This document shows positions 10,069 to 18,194 of a stretch of DNA of 47,841 bases, one piece after another. Numbering within the stretch: position 1 is the stretch's first letter; each line of letters starts with the position of its first letter. The position numbers were made by a program, and so were the translations under genes. Origin of the DNA: Bacillota bacterium (lineage in GTDB: Bacteria; Bacillota; Limnochordia; Darwinibacteriales; Darwinibacteriaceae); assembly GCA_012838305.1 (NCBI GenBank), contig DUPN01000001.1, positions 1 through 47,841 on the forward strand, read 5' to 3'. The notes under the pieces were generated by a model, which was given only the letters and a program-made list of their open reading frames with translations, did no database searches and was not told where the DNA came from.

Positions 10069-10595
10069 TAGCGAGCGTCCTCAATCATCCTCAGCACCGT
10101 GGCCTTCGTTGTCGAGCCCACCACATAGCTGGAGAAATACCCTTCTGCATCGATCACAACAGTGGTTGGCAGGCCTGGAATACCAAAGATCTGCGAGCCC
10201 ACTGTGCCGTCGTCAAGCAAATTCGTCATGGTCAAATTGTTGTCCTCCAAGAACTTGGCCCCCTTTTCCGCTGTCTCCTGCCAACCATCGACCTGATTGA
10301 GCAAGAGCAACACAGCGTCTCCTGACTCTACTAGTTCATTATGGAGTTCCTGAAATTCGGGCATTTCCGCTTTGCAGGGAGGACACCAACTAGCCCAGAA
10401 ATTCAGGACCACAATTTGGCCTCGGTAATCACTCAGCCTGAACGTTTCGTTCTCAATATTCATCAGGGAAAAATCAGGCACTAGGATCTTCCCGTCCTCT
10501 TCATCCTGGGATGCGGCTAAGGTCCAAGCTCCCCAGCCAAGGGCCAAGACAGCTAAAAACGCTAACAGAAACACACTAACTGTTCGTCTTCGCAT
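10068..10595 (-). CDS. Membrane-anchored thioredoxin-like protein, TlpA/ResA family
   Basis: A 175-residue AhpC/TSA-type thioredoxin-fold protein. An N-terminal membrane anchor (about residues 6-27) follows a basic MRRR start. The active site WCPPC (Cys71, Cys74) and the cis-proline loop GLPTT are present. It would reduce disulfides outside the membrane, including apocytochrome CxxCH sites, with electrons from the coupled CcdA. The ATG at 10595 is chosen because AGGAGG lies nine bases upstream; the open frame continues 72 codons further but crosses the promoter at 10618-10647. Confidence 0.9.
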   Translation of the reverse strand: MRRRTVSVFLLAFLAVLALGWGAWTLAASQDEEDGKILVPDFSLMNIENETFRLSDYRGQIVVLNFWASWCPPCKAEMPEFQELHNELVESGDAVLLLLNQVDGWQETAEKGAKFLEDNNLTMTNLLDDGTVGSQIFGIPGLPTTVVIDAEGYFSSYVVGSTTKATVLRMIEDAR

Positions 10596-10617
10596 CAAAC
10601 CATGCCTCCTTTTCCTA

Positions 10618-10647
10618 ACTATACCCCAGGGAGGTTCCAACTCGCAA
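10618..10647 (-). promoter_or_regulatory. Promoter of the tlpA-ccdA-FAD operon
   Basis: On the minus strand TTGCGA (10647-10642) and TATAGT (10623-10618) are 18 bases apart, about 23 bases before the tlpA ATG. Its position argues against the longer tlpA reading frame. Confidence 0.55.
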
Positions 10648-10755
10648 GCATAGAGATTGTGAGCACCTTCCTCTGCTTCCTTGACAAAAGGCGGTAATTC
10701 AAGGAAGATCAGGATATAATCAGTTATTTTTCCTCCAGTGAGGTGCATAAAAAGC

Positions 10756-12288
10756 ATGAAGAAAATACTCTCCCTACTCTTCCATCGTGTTACCGTCATC
10801 GCCCTGGCCATTTTGGCTCAACTGGCGGCATTGGTACTGATGGTCGGCCGATTCAGCAATTTCTTCCCCCAGTTTTATGTGTTCTTCACAGTCCTCAGTG
10901 TCATTGTGGTCATTTTTATCGCCACTGGAAATCACAAGTCCGCCTACAAGATCGCTTGGATCATTCCCATCATGCTCTTTCCCATTCTTGGCGGCCTTTT
11001 TTATCTGATGCTAGGTAACCCCCGCACAAGTCAGAGAATGAAACGCAAGATGCAGCAGTTGAGACTCCATGGTGATCGTTCGCTCGCCTCCAGCGCCCCC
11101 ATACTCAAGGATCTGGCCAAGGTGGATCAACACGCAGCGAATCAAGCCCGCTACATCCAGAATTATGCCTGCTATCCGGTGTACAAACACAGCTACTCGA
11201 AGTTTTTTCCCTTAGGCGAACTAGCCTTTGAATCAATGCTCGAAGAACTCCGCCGAGCCAAACACTACATATTCCTTGAATATTTCATTATTGAAGAGGG
11301 GATCATGTGGAACCAGATTCTAGATATCCTGGTTGCCAAGGTACAAGAAGGAGTTGATGTACGGCTAATCTATGATGATGTGGGATGCCTTTTTAAGCTG
11401 CCTCACAAATATGACCAGAAGCTGGAGTCCATGGGCATCAAGACGGAGCGCTTTCATCCCCTAACAGCCAAGTTGACGGCCACCCTCAACTATCGCGATC
11501 ACAGGAAGTTCCTGATCATTGATGGCCATACCGGTTTCACGGGCGGAATCAACCTAGCCGACGAATATATCAATGCCTACGGGAAACTGGGCCATTGGAA
11601 GGACTCCGCCTTTCTGATCAAAGGAGAGCCCGTCTGGTCCTTGACAGTCATGTTCTTGACCATGTGGGAGTACGTCAGGGGCGAAACAGACAATCTGGGG
11701 GATTTTAGACCCAAAGAGTTCCCACCAACCCCGCTGGAACCAGGATATATTCAGCCCTTTGGCGACAATCCCCTCGATGGCGAGGCGGTGAGTGAAACCG
11801 TTTACCTCAACCTAATTAACCGAGCCAGACGTTATGTTTACATCAACACGCCCTATCTGATTCTGGACAACGAGGTGCTCACAGCCCTCAGTGCAGCAGC
11901 CAAATCGGGAGTTGATGTCCGTATTGTCACGCCCCATATTCCCGACAAACCCATTGTTCATGCTGTAACCCGTTCCTATTATCCCATCCTGCTTCAAAGC
12001 GGTGTGCGTATCTACGAGTATTCCCCTGGTTTCATGCACTCAAAGGCCATTGTAGCCGACGATGAAGTGGCAGTTGTGGGTTCCATTAACTTGGACTATC
12101 GCAGTCTCTACCTGGCCTTTGAAAATGGAGTCTGGCTATGGCAAACCCCTAGCGTACTCCAAATCCGAGATGACATCCTAGATACTTTGCGGGTCTGTGA
12201 GGAGATCACCCTGAAGAAAATGGCCGATCCATCTGCCCTGCGCAGACTGAGGTGGTCGGTCTTACGACTGCTGGCCCCCCTCTTTTGA
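10756..12288 (+). CDS. cls: Cardiolipin synthase
   Basis: A 510-residue phospholipase D-type cardiolipin synthase, the usual length. Two N-terminal membrane helices (about residues 10-30 and 38-58) anchor it. Two HKD catalytic motifs follow: HRKFLIID with His249 and HSKAIVADD with His428, each followed by a glycine-rich stretch (FTGG, VVGS). It joins two phosphatidylglycerols into cardiolipin and glycerol. The ATG at 10756 has GAGGTG ten bases upstream. A perfect -10 box TATAAT (10715-10720) lies in front but without a convincing -35 at normal spacing. Confidence 0.95.
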   Translation: MKKILSLLFHRVTVIALAILAQLAALVLMVGRFSNFFPQFYVFFTVLSVIVVIFIATGNHKSAYKIAWIIPIMLFPILGGLFYLMLGNPRTSQRMKRKMQQLRLHGDRSLASSAPILKDLAKVDQHAANQARYIQNYACYPVYKHSYSKFFPLGELAFESMLEELRRAKHYIFLEYFIIEEGIMWNQILDILVAKVQEGVDVRLIYDDVGCLFKLPHKYDQKLESMGIKTERFHPLTAKLTATLNYRDHRKFLIIDGHTGFTGGINLADEYINAYGKLGHWKDSAFLIKGEPVWSLTVMFLTMWEYVRGETDNLGDFRPKEFPPTPLEPGYIQPFGDNPLDGEAVSETVYLNLINRARRYVYINTPYLILDNEVLTALSAAAKSGVDVRIVTPHIPDKPIVHAVTRSYYPILLQSGVRIYEYSPGFMHSKAIVADDEVAVVGSINLDYRSLYLAFENGVWLWQTPSVLQIRDDILDTLRVCEEITLKKMADPSALRRLRWSVLRLLAPLF

Positions 12289-12356
12289 TCCACAGCAGGG
12301 AACAGGGTTTTCCTCGTCGAATAGCACCATATGCTGACACCGAAGGAGGTCCAGGC

Positions 12357-14708
12357 ATGCCATCATGGTCATTTAGGAAAATCCGTCACCGAGTGTTGGC
12401 ACTCTTCGTCGTCGTAGGACTTGTCCTCACCCTTGTGGTATTGCTCGCGACCGGCATACTCACTCGTTCGTTGGTAGCAAACTTGGTCGAAGACAATGCG
12501 CGCAATTTGGTGCAGACCCAAAGTAATATCATCGAACTGTGGCTTGAAGAGCGCGTTCAAGAACTGGTCCAGCTGGCCAACTCTTCCCTGCTGGAGTCCT
12601 TAGATTGGGAAGCCATTGAGCCCCATCTGCAGCGCCGTATCGCCCAATCCCACGACTACTTCCTAATCTATTTCTTAGCCGCACCCGACGGTTCCTACGA
12701 TACGACCTCACAGCGGGAAGCAGGCTACATTGGCGACCGGGACTATTTCGCCCGGGTGATGGCGGGAGAAACCGTTGTCTCGGAGCCCATTGTTTCGCGT
12801 TCCACCAATGAAAGAATCATCGTGATCGCTACCCCCATCTGGAATGAAGACCGCACTGCGGTTGCCGCTCTCTTCGGTCTTTCCATCGATCTTGTCAAGA
12901 TGCTGGCCGGAGTAGGCGAACTGACCCGGGAAGCTACCAATATGCCGGTTTTTTTGGTGGATTCTGGGGGTTACTTTATTCTGCACCATAACCCCGACCT
13001 GATTCAGAACAGTCGAATCCAAGACGTCTATGCTGGCTGGGACGACCTCAAAGGACTGGAGCACGGCTCCTTCGGGGTCAGCGAGAACGGTCTTGACTAT
13101 CGTGTCTTCTTCCAGAGACTCTTGGGTATTAGCGATTGGACCGTTGTGGTTAAGGTGCCTACCACGTTTTTTACACAGCCAGTCAGACGCTTGATTGGAC
13201 AACTAACGCTTGTGAGCGCACTGGGCTTTGTCTTAGTGCTCTGGCTTGGTTACTGGTTTTCCTCTACCATCACAAATCCCATTGTTGAATTGAACCGCAT
13301 CTTTAAGCGGGGGGCCCACGGTGACCTGACTGTTCGAGCCGAAATAGCAAGTGCCGATGAGTTAGGTGAGACAAGCTCCTCGTTTAACCTAATGATGAAT
13401 ACGATCGGGACCATGACCTACTACGATCCCTTAACAGGACTACCCAACCGCCGGAATTTCATGGATCACCTGGAGAAAAGCCTAAAAGAGGAGACCACAG
13501 TAATTCTAGCCCTTATCGCCATACGGGATCTTTCCGAGCTCAAAACCCTTTTCGGATCCCAGGTGACAGACGGTATCCTGATACACCTGGCTGAGGCGCT
13601 GAAGAAGGTAAGCGATGAGGATCTAGTGGTGGGACGGATCGCAGACGCCGAATTTGGCCTGATTATTCCCTCTCGCAGCAGCGGCGTGCTCCTAACCATC
13701 GACCGCCTCGAGGATCTCTTGAAAGAACCCCTCCATGTTGAGGCCGGCGCCAATGCACGCATCTTTGGCGGGATTAGTATCAGCGAACGCCAAGGTCTAG
13801 ACGCAGAACTCGTCTACCAACAGGCCCAGGCCGCTTTGTATGAAGCAGAACGCACGTCCCAAGAACAGCTGAAGCTGTATAATCCCAATACCCATCACGC
13901 CATGGTCGATCGGCTGCGTTTCCAAACGGAGGTCCACACAGCGGTGATCCAGGAACAATTCTGCGTTTTCTATCAGCCCATCATTGACCTGCGTACGAAT
14001 ACCATAATAGGAAAGGAAGCGCTCGTTCGCTGGAGGCATCCACTTAGGGGCTTGCTGACCCCGGGCCATTTTCTAGAGGTGGCCGAAGAAAACGCTCTAA
14101 TTGAAGACATTGGGGAGTTCATGCTGCACGAGGTCTGCCGACAGCATCAAGAGTGGCTGACCCAGGGACTTCAACTCGGATGGGTGGCGATCAACATCTC
14201 TCCCAACCACTTCCGCTCCCCCCACTTCCCCGCCCTGGTCCAGTCTGTCTTGCGCACCTATGGGGAGCAAGCCACAATACTCCGGCTTGAGATTGTGGAA
14301 GATGCCATGTTGTCCCCAACCCCAGAGGTCCTGCGAAACTTCGAGGAACTCAAAAAAATGGGCGTTCAGGTGGCCATCGACGACTTCGGTACAGCCTATT
14401 CCAATTTGGGATATTTGGTGCGTTATCCTGTGCAAACCCTAAAAATTGATAGAGCCTTCATTGACCAAATTGACCTTGACAAACGAACGCAGGGATTGAT
14501 CCGCTCCATGATCGGCATAGGACGAAACCTATCCATGGCGGTTGTGGCCGAAGGCGTAGAAAGAGAAAGTCAACTGGAGTTATTGCGTGATATGGACTGC
14601 GATGAAGCACAGGGTTTTTTGTTCAGTCCCCCAATCCCCGCCTCAGAGTATGTCCAAGTGATTGGCGAATTAAGCGAACGTCTCCAGCGAACTAGGCCCC
14701 CAAGATGA
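12357..14708 (+). CDS. dCache-HAMP-GGDEF-EAL protein, probable c-di-GMP phosphodiesterase
   Basis: A 783-residue membrane sensor. Order: helix 1 (about 13-35), extracytoplasmic double-Cache ligand-binding region (about 40-275, with DRDYFARVMAGE), helix 2 (about 283-305), HAMP (about 306-358), a degenerate GGDEF domain (starting PLTGLPNRR, about 355) and an EAL domain (about 520-770). The GGDEF signature is replaced by ADAEF near residue 428, so cyclase activity is unlikely. The EAL domain keeps KEALVRW, NISPNHF, the LEIVE glutamate, DDFGTAYSNLG, KIDRAF, AEGVE and QGFLF, so c-di-GMP hydrolysis is likely. The ATG at 12357 has AAGGAGG upstream; the open frame extends 35 codons further without support and overlaps the end of cls. 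Confidence 0.92.
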   Translation: MPSWSFRKIRHRVLALFVVVGLVLTLVVLLATGILTRSLVANLVEDNARNLVQTQSNIIELWLEERVQELVQLANSSLLESLDWEAIEPHLQRRIAQSHDYFLIYFLAAPDGSYDTTSQREAGYIGDRDYFARVMAGETVVSEPIVSRSTNERIIVIATPIWNEDRTAVAALFGLSIDLVKMLAGVGELTREATNMPVFLVDSGGYFILHHNPDLIQNSRIQDVYAGWDDLKGLEHGSFGVSENGLDYRVFFQRLLGISDWTVVVKVPTTFFTQPVRRLIGQLTLVSALGFVLVLWLGYWFSSTITNPIVELNRIFKRGAHGDLTVRAEIASADELGETSSSFNLMMNTIGTMTYYDPLTGLPNRRNFMDHLEKSLKEETTVILALIAIRDLSELKTLFGSQVTDGILIHLAEALKKVSDEDLVVGRIADAEFGLIIPSRSSGVLLTIDRLEDLLKEPLHVEAGANARIFGGISISERQGLDAELVYQQAQAALYEAERTSQEQLKLYNPNTHHAMVDRLRFQTEVHTAVIQEQFCVFYQPIIDLRTNTIIGKEALVRWRHPLRGLLTPGHFLEVAEENALIEDIGEFMLHEVCRQHQEWLTQGLQLGWVAINISPNHFRSPHFPALVQSVLRTYGEQATILRLEIVEDAMLSPTPEVLRNFEELKKMGVQVAIDDFGTAYSNLGYLVRYPVQTLKIDRAFIDQIDLDKRTQGLIRSMIGIGRNLSMAVVAEGVERESQLELLRDMDCDEAQGFLFSPPIPASEYVQVIGELSERLQRTRPPR

Positions 14709-14712
14709 CAAA

Positions 14713-14740
14713 GCTGGAGGATCCTAGGGACACCTCCAGC
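14713..14740. terminator. Hairpin between the EAL gene and the basic peptide gene
   Basis: An 8-bp stem (14713-14720 with 14733-14740) with a 12-nt loop lies between convergent genes. The T-rich side (TTTGTC) is on the minus strand, so it better fits termination of the peptide gene. Confidence 0.45.
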
Positions 14741-14758
14741 ACACTCGTCTAATCTCAA

Positions 14759-14833
14759 CTACTTCTTACCACTCTTAGCCGGTGCTTGTGGCTTTTTAGG
14801 TGCTGCTTTCGGGGCTTTTTTCTTTTGTCCCAC
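14759..14833 (-). CDS. Short Lys/Ala/Pro-rich basic peptide (24 residues)
   Basis: A 24-codon frame starting with GTG at 14833, preceded by AAGGAGGG at six bases, a near-optimal ribosome site. The product is almost only lysine, alanine, proline and glycine (VGQKKKAPK at the start, SGKK at the end), similar in composition to histone H1 tails or small spore-type proteins. The frame stays open upstream to 14995 with a Cys-rich sequence, but no ribosome site precedes that start. I do not recognise the family. The 170 bases upstream (14834-15007) show nothing else I can name. Confidence 0.5.
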   Translation of the reverse strand: MGQKKKAPKAAPKKPQAPAKSGKK

Positions 14834-15007
14834 GCCTATCCCTCCTTCGCACATTCGTTGAGGACACGAGGAACGACGGAAGGTACACTGACCCCAAGCA
14901 ACACCGTAGATTCCGCTTTCCTCAGCTCCATTGTAGCAGCACCCCTGCGGGCTGTCGAAGGCCAAAACGGTCCAGTTTTCTCCCTCAAGGTTCACTGGAG
15001 GAGATTC

Positions 15008-15463
15008 CTACCTTTCCGCTTCTCCGCTCCTTCTCAGGCGTGAAATGGCGCCTGATTTCAAACCCTCATAAACCTCATGCCACTGCGGCAAATTACGGCG
15101 CATAGCTACGGGACGACCGTCCTGGGCTCGAACACAGACATGGACGGACTCTCCTGTGGCACAGAGCCGATCTTCAACCAGAACCTCATAGGCGTACCTG
15201 ATCCGGAGTCCATCATAATCCTTCAGCCAAGTCTTGATGGTCACTTGATCACCGTAGCGAACAGGACTCTTGTACTTCGCTTCGATCTCGATCACCGGCG
15301 AGACGAAGCCCTGCTTTTCTAGATGAACATAGTCCAGACCCACACTCTCCAGCAGCGCGGTCCGGCCCAGTTCAAACCAGACGAGATAGTTGGCGTGATA
15401 CACAACCCCCATTTGATCCGTCTCCGCGTAGCGTACTTGCGCCCTTGTCTCTGATACCAGCAC
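15008..15463 (-). CDS. Acyl-CoA thioesterase, YbgC/FadM (4HBT hotdog) family
   Basis: A 151-residue single hotdog domain. The family active-site region reads VRYAETDQMGVVYHANY, with the catalytic aspartate in ETDQMG and the conserved HANY. It would hydrolyse acyl-CoA or acyl-ACP thioesters in the cytoplasm. The GTG at 15463 is preferred over the TTG at 15472 because GGGGG then lies nine bases upstream, whereas it abuts the TTG directly. It follows pepA by 33 bases on the same strand and is probably co-transcribed. Confidence 0.9.
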   Translation of the reverse strand: MLVSETRAQVRYAETDQMGVVYHANYLVWFELGRTALLESVGLDYVHLEKQGFVSPVIEIEAKYKSPVRYGDQVTIKTWLKDYDGLRIRYAYEVLVEDRLCATGESVHVCVRAQDGRPVAMRRNLPQWHEVYEGLKSGAISRLRRSGEAER

Positions 15464-15496
15464 CTGCTGCAACCCCCTTCGGTCTCTGATCCAGAG

Positions 15497-16966
15497 CTAG
15501 ATTAGGCTTTCGGCGAAGTGATACAAGAGACGTACCCCAACACCTGTTGCCCCTTCTCTCAGGTATTCTCTATCCTTCGCTGCAAAACATGTGCCCGCAA
15601 TATCCAGGTGGATCCAGGGTTTTTCTTCTACAAAGGCTTCAATGAAAAGGCCTCCTGTGATGGTTCCCGCTTCACGCCCCCCTGTGTTTTTCAAGTCCGC
15701 CTGGTGGGTCTTGTTTTGCTCGCGATACTCTGGGAAGCTCGGCAGCTGCCAGACCCTCTCTCCCGACTGATCCGAAGCCGCCTGCAATCGTTCATACAGA
15801 CCTTGATCGTTCGTGATGACACCCGTTGTAACAGTGCCTAAAGCGACAATAGCAGCTCCGGTAAGGGTGGCCACATCAACTACTGTACTGGCTCTCTCTT
15901 TGGTTACAACGTAGTGAGCGGCATCAGCTAAGGTCAGACGCCCCTCAGCATCGGTGGACTCGATCAAGATGGTCTTACCGGCCATCGATCCAATGATGTC
16001 ACCCGGGCGATACCCCGTTCCCGAAATCAAATTTTCACAGGCGGCTACAACCGCGACAACATTGAGGTGCAGGTTTTCTGCAGCGATAGCGCTCATAGCT
16101 CCGATGACGGAAGCAGCGCCACCCATATCGAACTTCATTCCGCCCATACCTTGAGCTGGCTTAATAGACAAACCGCCGCTGTCAAAGGTGATACCCTTGC
16201 CCACCAAGCCTAGGATCTGCTCCGGTTCTTCAGGCTTGCCCAGATGCCGCATCACAATGAAGCGAGGGCTATTGGCGCTGGCTTTGCCCACTTCTAGGAA
16301 TGCGGTCATACCGAGCTCTTCGATGGCATCTCGCTCCATCACTTCTACGGCGAAACCGAAGGTCTCCCCAGCCTTGATGGCTTCCTCGGCCAACTGTGCG
16401 GGCGTCATGGAATTGGCCGGTTCGTTGACTAAATCCCGGGCCATGTTCGTGGCATGTCCCAAGGTCTGGCCAAGTTTAAGCCCACGCATCACATCCACTT
16501 CCTGCTGTGACGCATAGCTGATCTGAAGCGACTTTAGGCTCTGTTCCTTGCTTTCGCCCAGGTACCGATCAAAACGGTAGCTATTTAACAGGGCCGCTTC
16601 CACCACAGCGCGCACAACAGCATCTAAGGGAAGCAGGTTCAAGTCCCATGGAAGCATCGTCAACGTTTCTACCTTGTGCTTTTCCGCCTGTTTCAGGGCA
16701 TTGCCAGTCGCCTTGCGTAGCTTTTCCAGGCAGAGTTCTGCGGCCTTACCCAGGCCCCCAACGACTACCTTACGCAGGTTTGCAGTTTCCTCTTCAACAT
16801 AGGTGCAAACAGCCGTCTCCCCCAACTTTCCAGCAAAACCCTGGGCCTCGCACAGGGTTTGTACCGCAGCATGGGGCCACTTGCATTCGGCTATCCCATC
16901 CTCAGCAACGAAAAACAATAGATCCCCTGTTACATCAGGACTGTAAAGCAAAGCGCGAACATCCAT
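15497..16966 (-). CDS. pepA: Leucyl aminopeptidase, M17 family
   Basis: A 489-residue cytosolic di-metal aminopeptidase of normal length. The metal and catalytic lysine site is in VGKGITFDSGG, a second metal segment in MKFDMGGAA, and the M17 signature is STDAEGRL (usual form NTDAEGRL). The N-terminal half is the divergent regulatory domain. It releases N-terminal residues from peptides. GAGGAAGAGG precedes the ATG. It leads a short minus-strand operon with the thioesterase. Confidence 0.95.
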   Translation of the reverse strand: MDVRALLYSPDVTGDLLFFVAEDGIAECKWPHAAVQTLCEAQGFAGKLGETAVCTYVEEETANLRKVVVGGLGKAAELCLEKLRKATGNALKQAEKHKVETLTMLPWDLNLLPLDAVVRAVVEAALLNSYRFDRYLGESKEQSLKSLQISYASQQEVDVMRGLKLGQTLGHATNMARDLVNEPANSMTPAQLAEEAIKAGETFGFAVEVMERDAIEELGMTAFLEVGKASANSPRFIVMRHLGKPEEPEQILGLVGKGITFDSGGLSIKPAQGMGGMKFDMGGAASVIGAMSAIAAENLHLNVVAVVAACENLISGTGYRPGDIIGSMAGKTILIESTDAEGRLTLADAAHYVVTKERASTVVDVATLTGAAIVALGTVTTGVITNDQGLYERLQAASDQSGERVWQLPSFPEYREQNKTHQADLKNTGGREAGTITGGLFIEAFVEEKPWIHLDIAGTCFAAKDREYLREGATGVGVRLLYHFAESLI

Positions 16967-17047
16967 TTTCCTCTTCCTCTCTGCTGCAAAAAGCTACATA
17001 TTTTTGAATTCCTTCTGCCTACAAGACAATCCCTGCAACCTTCTATC

Positions 17048-17590
17048 CTAGAGTTTTAACAAAACCCCCAAGACACCACTGGCCACAATGAAAGCAATGG
17101 GATGCACTTTGGGAAACCTCTTGATCAAGAAAACGAGAACTGCAAACAGGATCACTGCTGGCCAGCGCGGAGCAAAGGATTCCATATTGAAGAGAGACAC
17201 CAATATTACCTCAAAAACCGCCCCAGCAATCAACCCTGCTGTGGCCGCCCGCAACAGATAAAACCCGCGCTGGATGAGGACGGAATCTTTGAATCTTTCC
17301 ATTGCAGAGGCAATGATCACGATAATGGCAATAGAGGGAGTAATAATACTTAAGGTAGCTAAGACGCCGCCAAAAGCCCCAGCCGCCTTGAATCCCGCGT
17401 AGGTTGCCATGTTAATGCCGATGGGACCGGGGGTACTCTCGGACACAGCAATCATGTTCAGAAGCTCTTCCATGCTGAACCAAGGATGGTGAAAGGTCAT
17501 GTCCCTTAGAAAGGGCAAGGTCGCCAGGCCGCCGCCGATGGCAAAGAGCCCGGTTTTGAAAAACTCATAAATTAGGATCAGATAGGTCAT
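17048..17590 (-). CDS. Chromate transporter, second CHR half (ChrA)
   Basis: A 180-residue short CHR-domain membrane protein. The family start motif is seen as TGLFAIGGGLATLPFL, then SESTPGPIGINMATYAG. Short ChrA proteins work as pairs of opposite membrane topology. This half starts at an ATGA overlap with the first half, so their translation is coupled. The family exports chromate, but in anaerobes it may move another oxyanion such as sulfate; the substrate is not visible here. Confidence 0.88.
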   Translation of the reverse strand: MTYLILIYEFFKTGLFAIGGGLATLPFLRDMTFHHPWFSMEELLNMIAVSESTPGPIGINMATYAGFKAAGAFGGVLATLSIITPSIAIIVIIASAMERFKDSVLIQRGFYLLRAATAGLIAGAVFEVILVSLFNMESFAPRWPAVILFAVLVFLIKRFPKVHPIAFIVASGVLGVLLKL

Positions 17591-18132
17591 GATGCCCGAT
17601 CACCTTCCCTTCTCCGTAGAACATTGCCTAGGACAAAGGATACCGCCACAATCCAAATAGGCGACAGCTTCAAAAAAGCTATGGCCGCAAAGGTCAGGAG
17701 CGCCCAAACTAGACCAAAGGTATCAGCAATGCCCGCTTTGCCCAGCTTGTAAACGGAGAAGGAGACCAGTGCAGATACCGCAACCCGAATTCCCGCAAAG
17801 GCGTGGTCTAGCCAGGCGAAATCGGTCAGTTGGTGCAGAACCGAAGCCACAACCAAAATGATCATGATCGATGGCAGTACCAAACCAATCGTTGCAGCAA
17901 TAGCTCCCAGGAGACCCCCCTGAAAGTAGCCCACAAAGGAAGCGGTATTCACAGCAATAATACCCGGGGTACTTTGGCCAATGGCGTAGTAGTCCATCAG
18001 TTCCGCCTCGGTGGCCCACTTCTTCTTCTCCACCACCTCACGCTGCAACAAAGGTAACATAGCATAGCCACCACCAAAGGTGAACAGGCCCATTTTGAAA
18101 AACGTAGACAATAAATCCCAGTAAATGGTCAA
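17587..18132 (-). CDS. Chromate transporter, first CHR half (ChrA)
   Basis: A 181-residue short CHR-domain membrane protein with the typical MGLFTFGGGYAMLP start and GQSTPGIIAVNTASFVGY block. It pairs with the overlapping downstream half. The TTG at 18132 is chosen because a doubled GGAGGAGG lies seven bases upstream and translation then begins directly at the family N-terminus (TIYWDLL); the longer frame from 18174 adds 14 unsupported residues. Confidence 0.88.
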   Translation of the reverse strand: MTIYWDLLSTFFKMGLFTFGGGYAMLPLLQREVVEKKKWATEAELMDYYAIGQSTPGIIAVNTASFVGYFQGGLLGAIAATIGLVLPSIMIILVVASVLHQLTDFAWLDHAFAGIRVAVSALVSFSVYKLGKAGIADTFGLVWALLTFAAIAFLKLSPIWIVAVSFVLGNVLRRREGDRAS

Positions 18133-18158
18133 ACAGAATCCTCCTCCATGCACGCTCG

Positions 18159-18185
18159 CAAGACCCAGGAGCAACCCGGGTCTTG
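18159..18185 (-). terminator. Hairpin between aldo/keto reductase and chrA genes
   Basis: An 8-bp perfect inverted repeat (18159-18166 with 18178-18185) lies ten bases after the aldo/keto reductase stop. There is no clear T-run on the minus strand, so termination would be weak. Confidence 0.4.
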
Positions 18186-18194
18186 TTGTTTCGT

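Noticed and set aside
10681-10720. TTGACA and TATAAT as the cls promoter
   Set aside because: Both hexamers are perfect but 28 bases apart, too far for one sigma-A promoter; only the -10 may be used.
10596-10811. N-terminal extension of the TlpA-like protein by 72 residues
   Set aside because: It crosses the likely promoter and lacks a ribosome site; the start at 10595 has AGGAGG and begins the membrane anchor.
14759-14995. A 78-residue Cys-rich protein ending in the basic tail
   Set aside because: The upstream start has no ribosome site, whereas the GTG at 14833 has AAGGAGGG; the Cys-rich part matched nothing I know.
14834-15007. A structured RNA (SRP RNA, 6S or T-box) before the basic peptide gene
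   Set aside because: I looked for the conserved SRP GGAAGGA loop and the T-box TGGNACCGCG and found neither.
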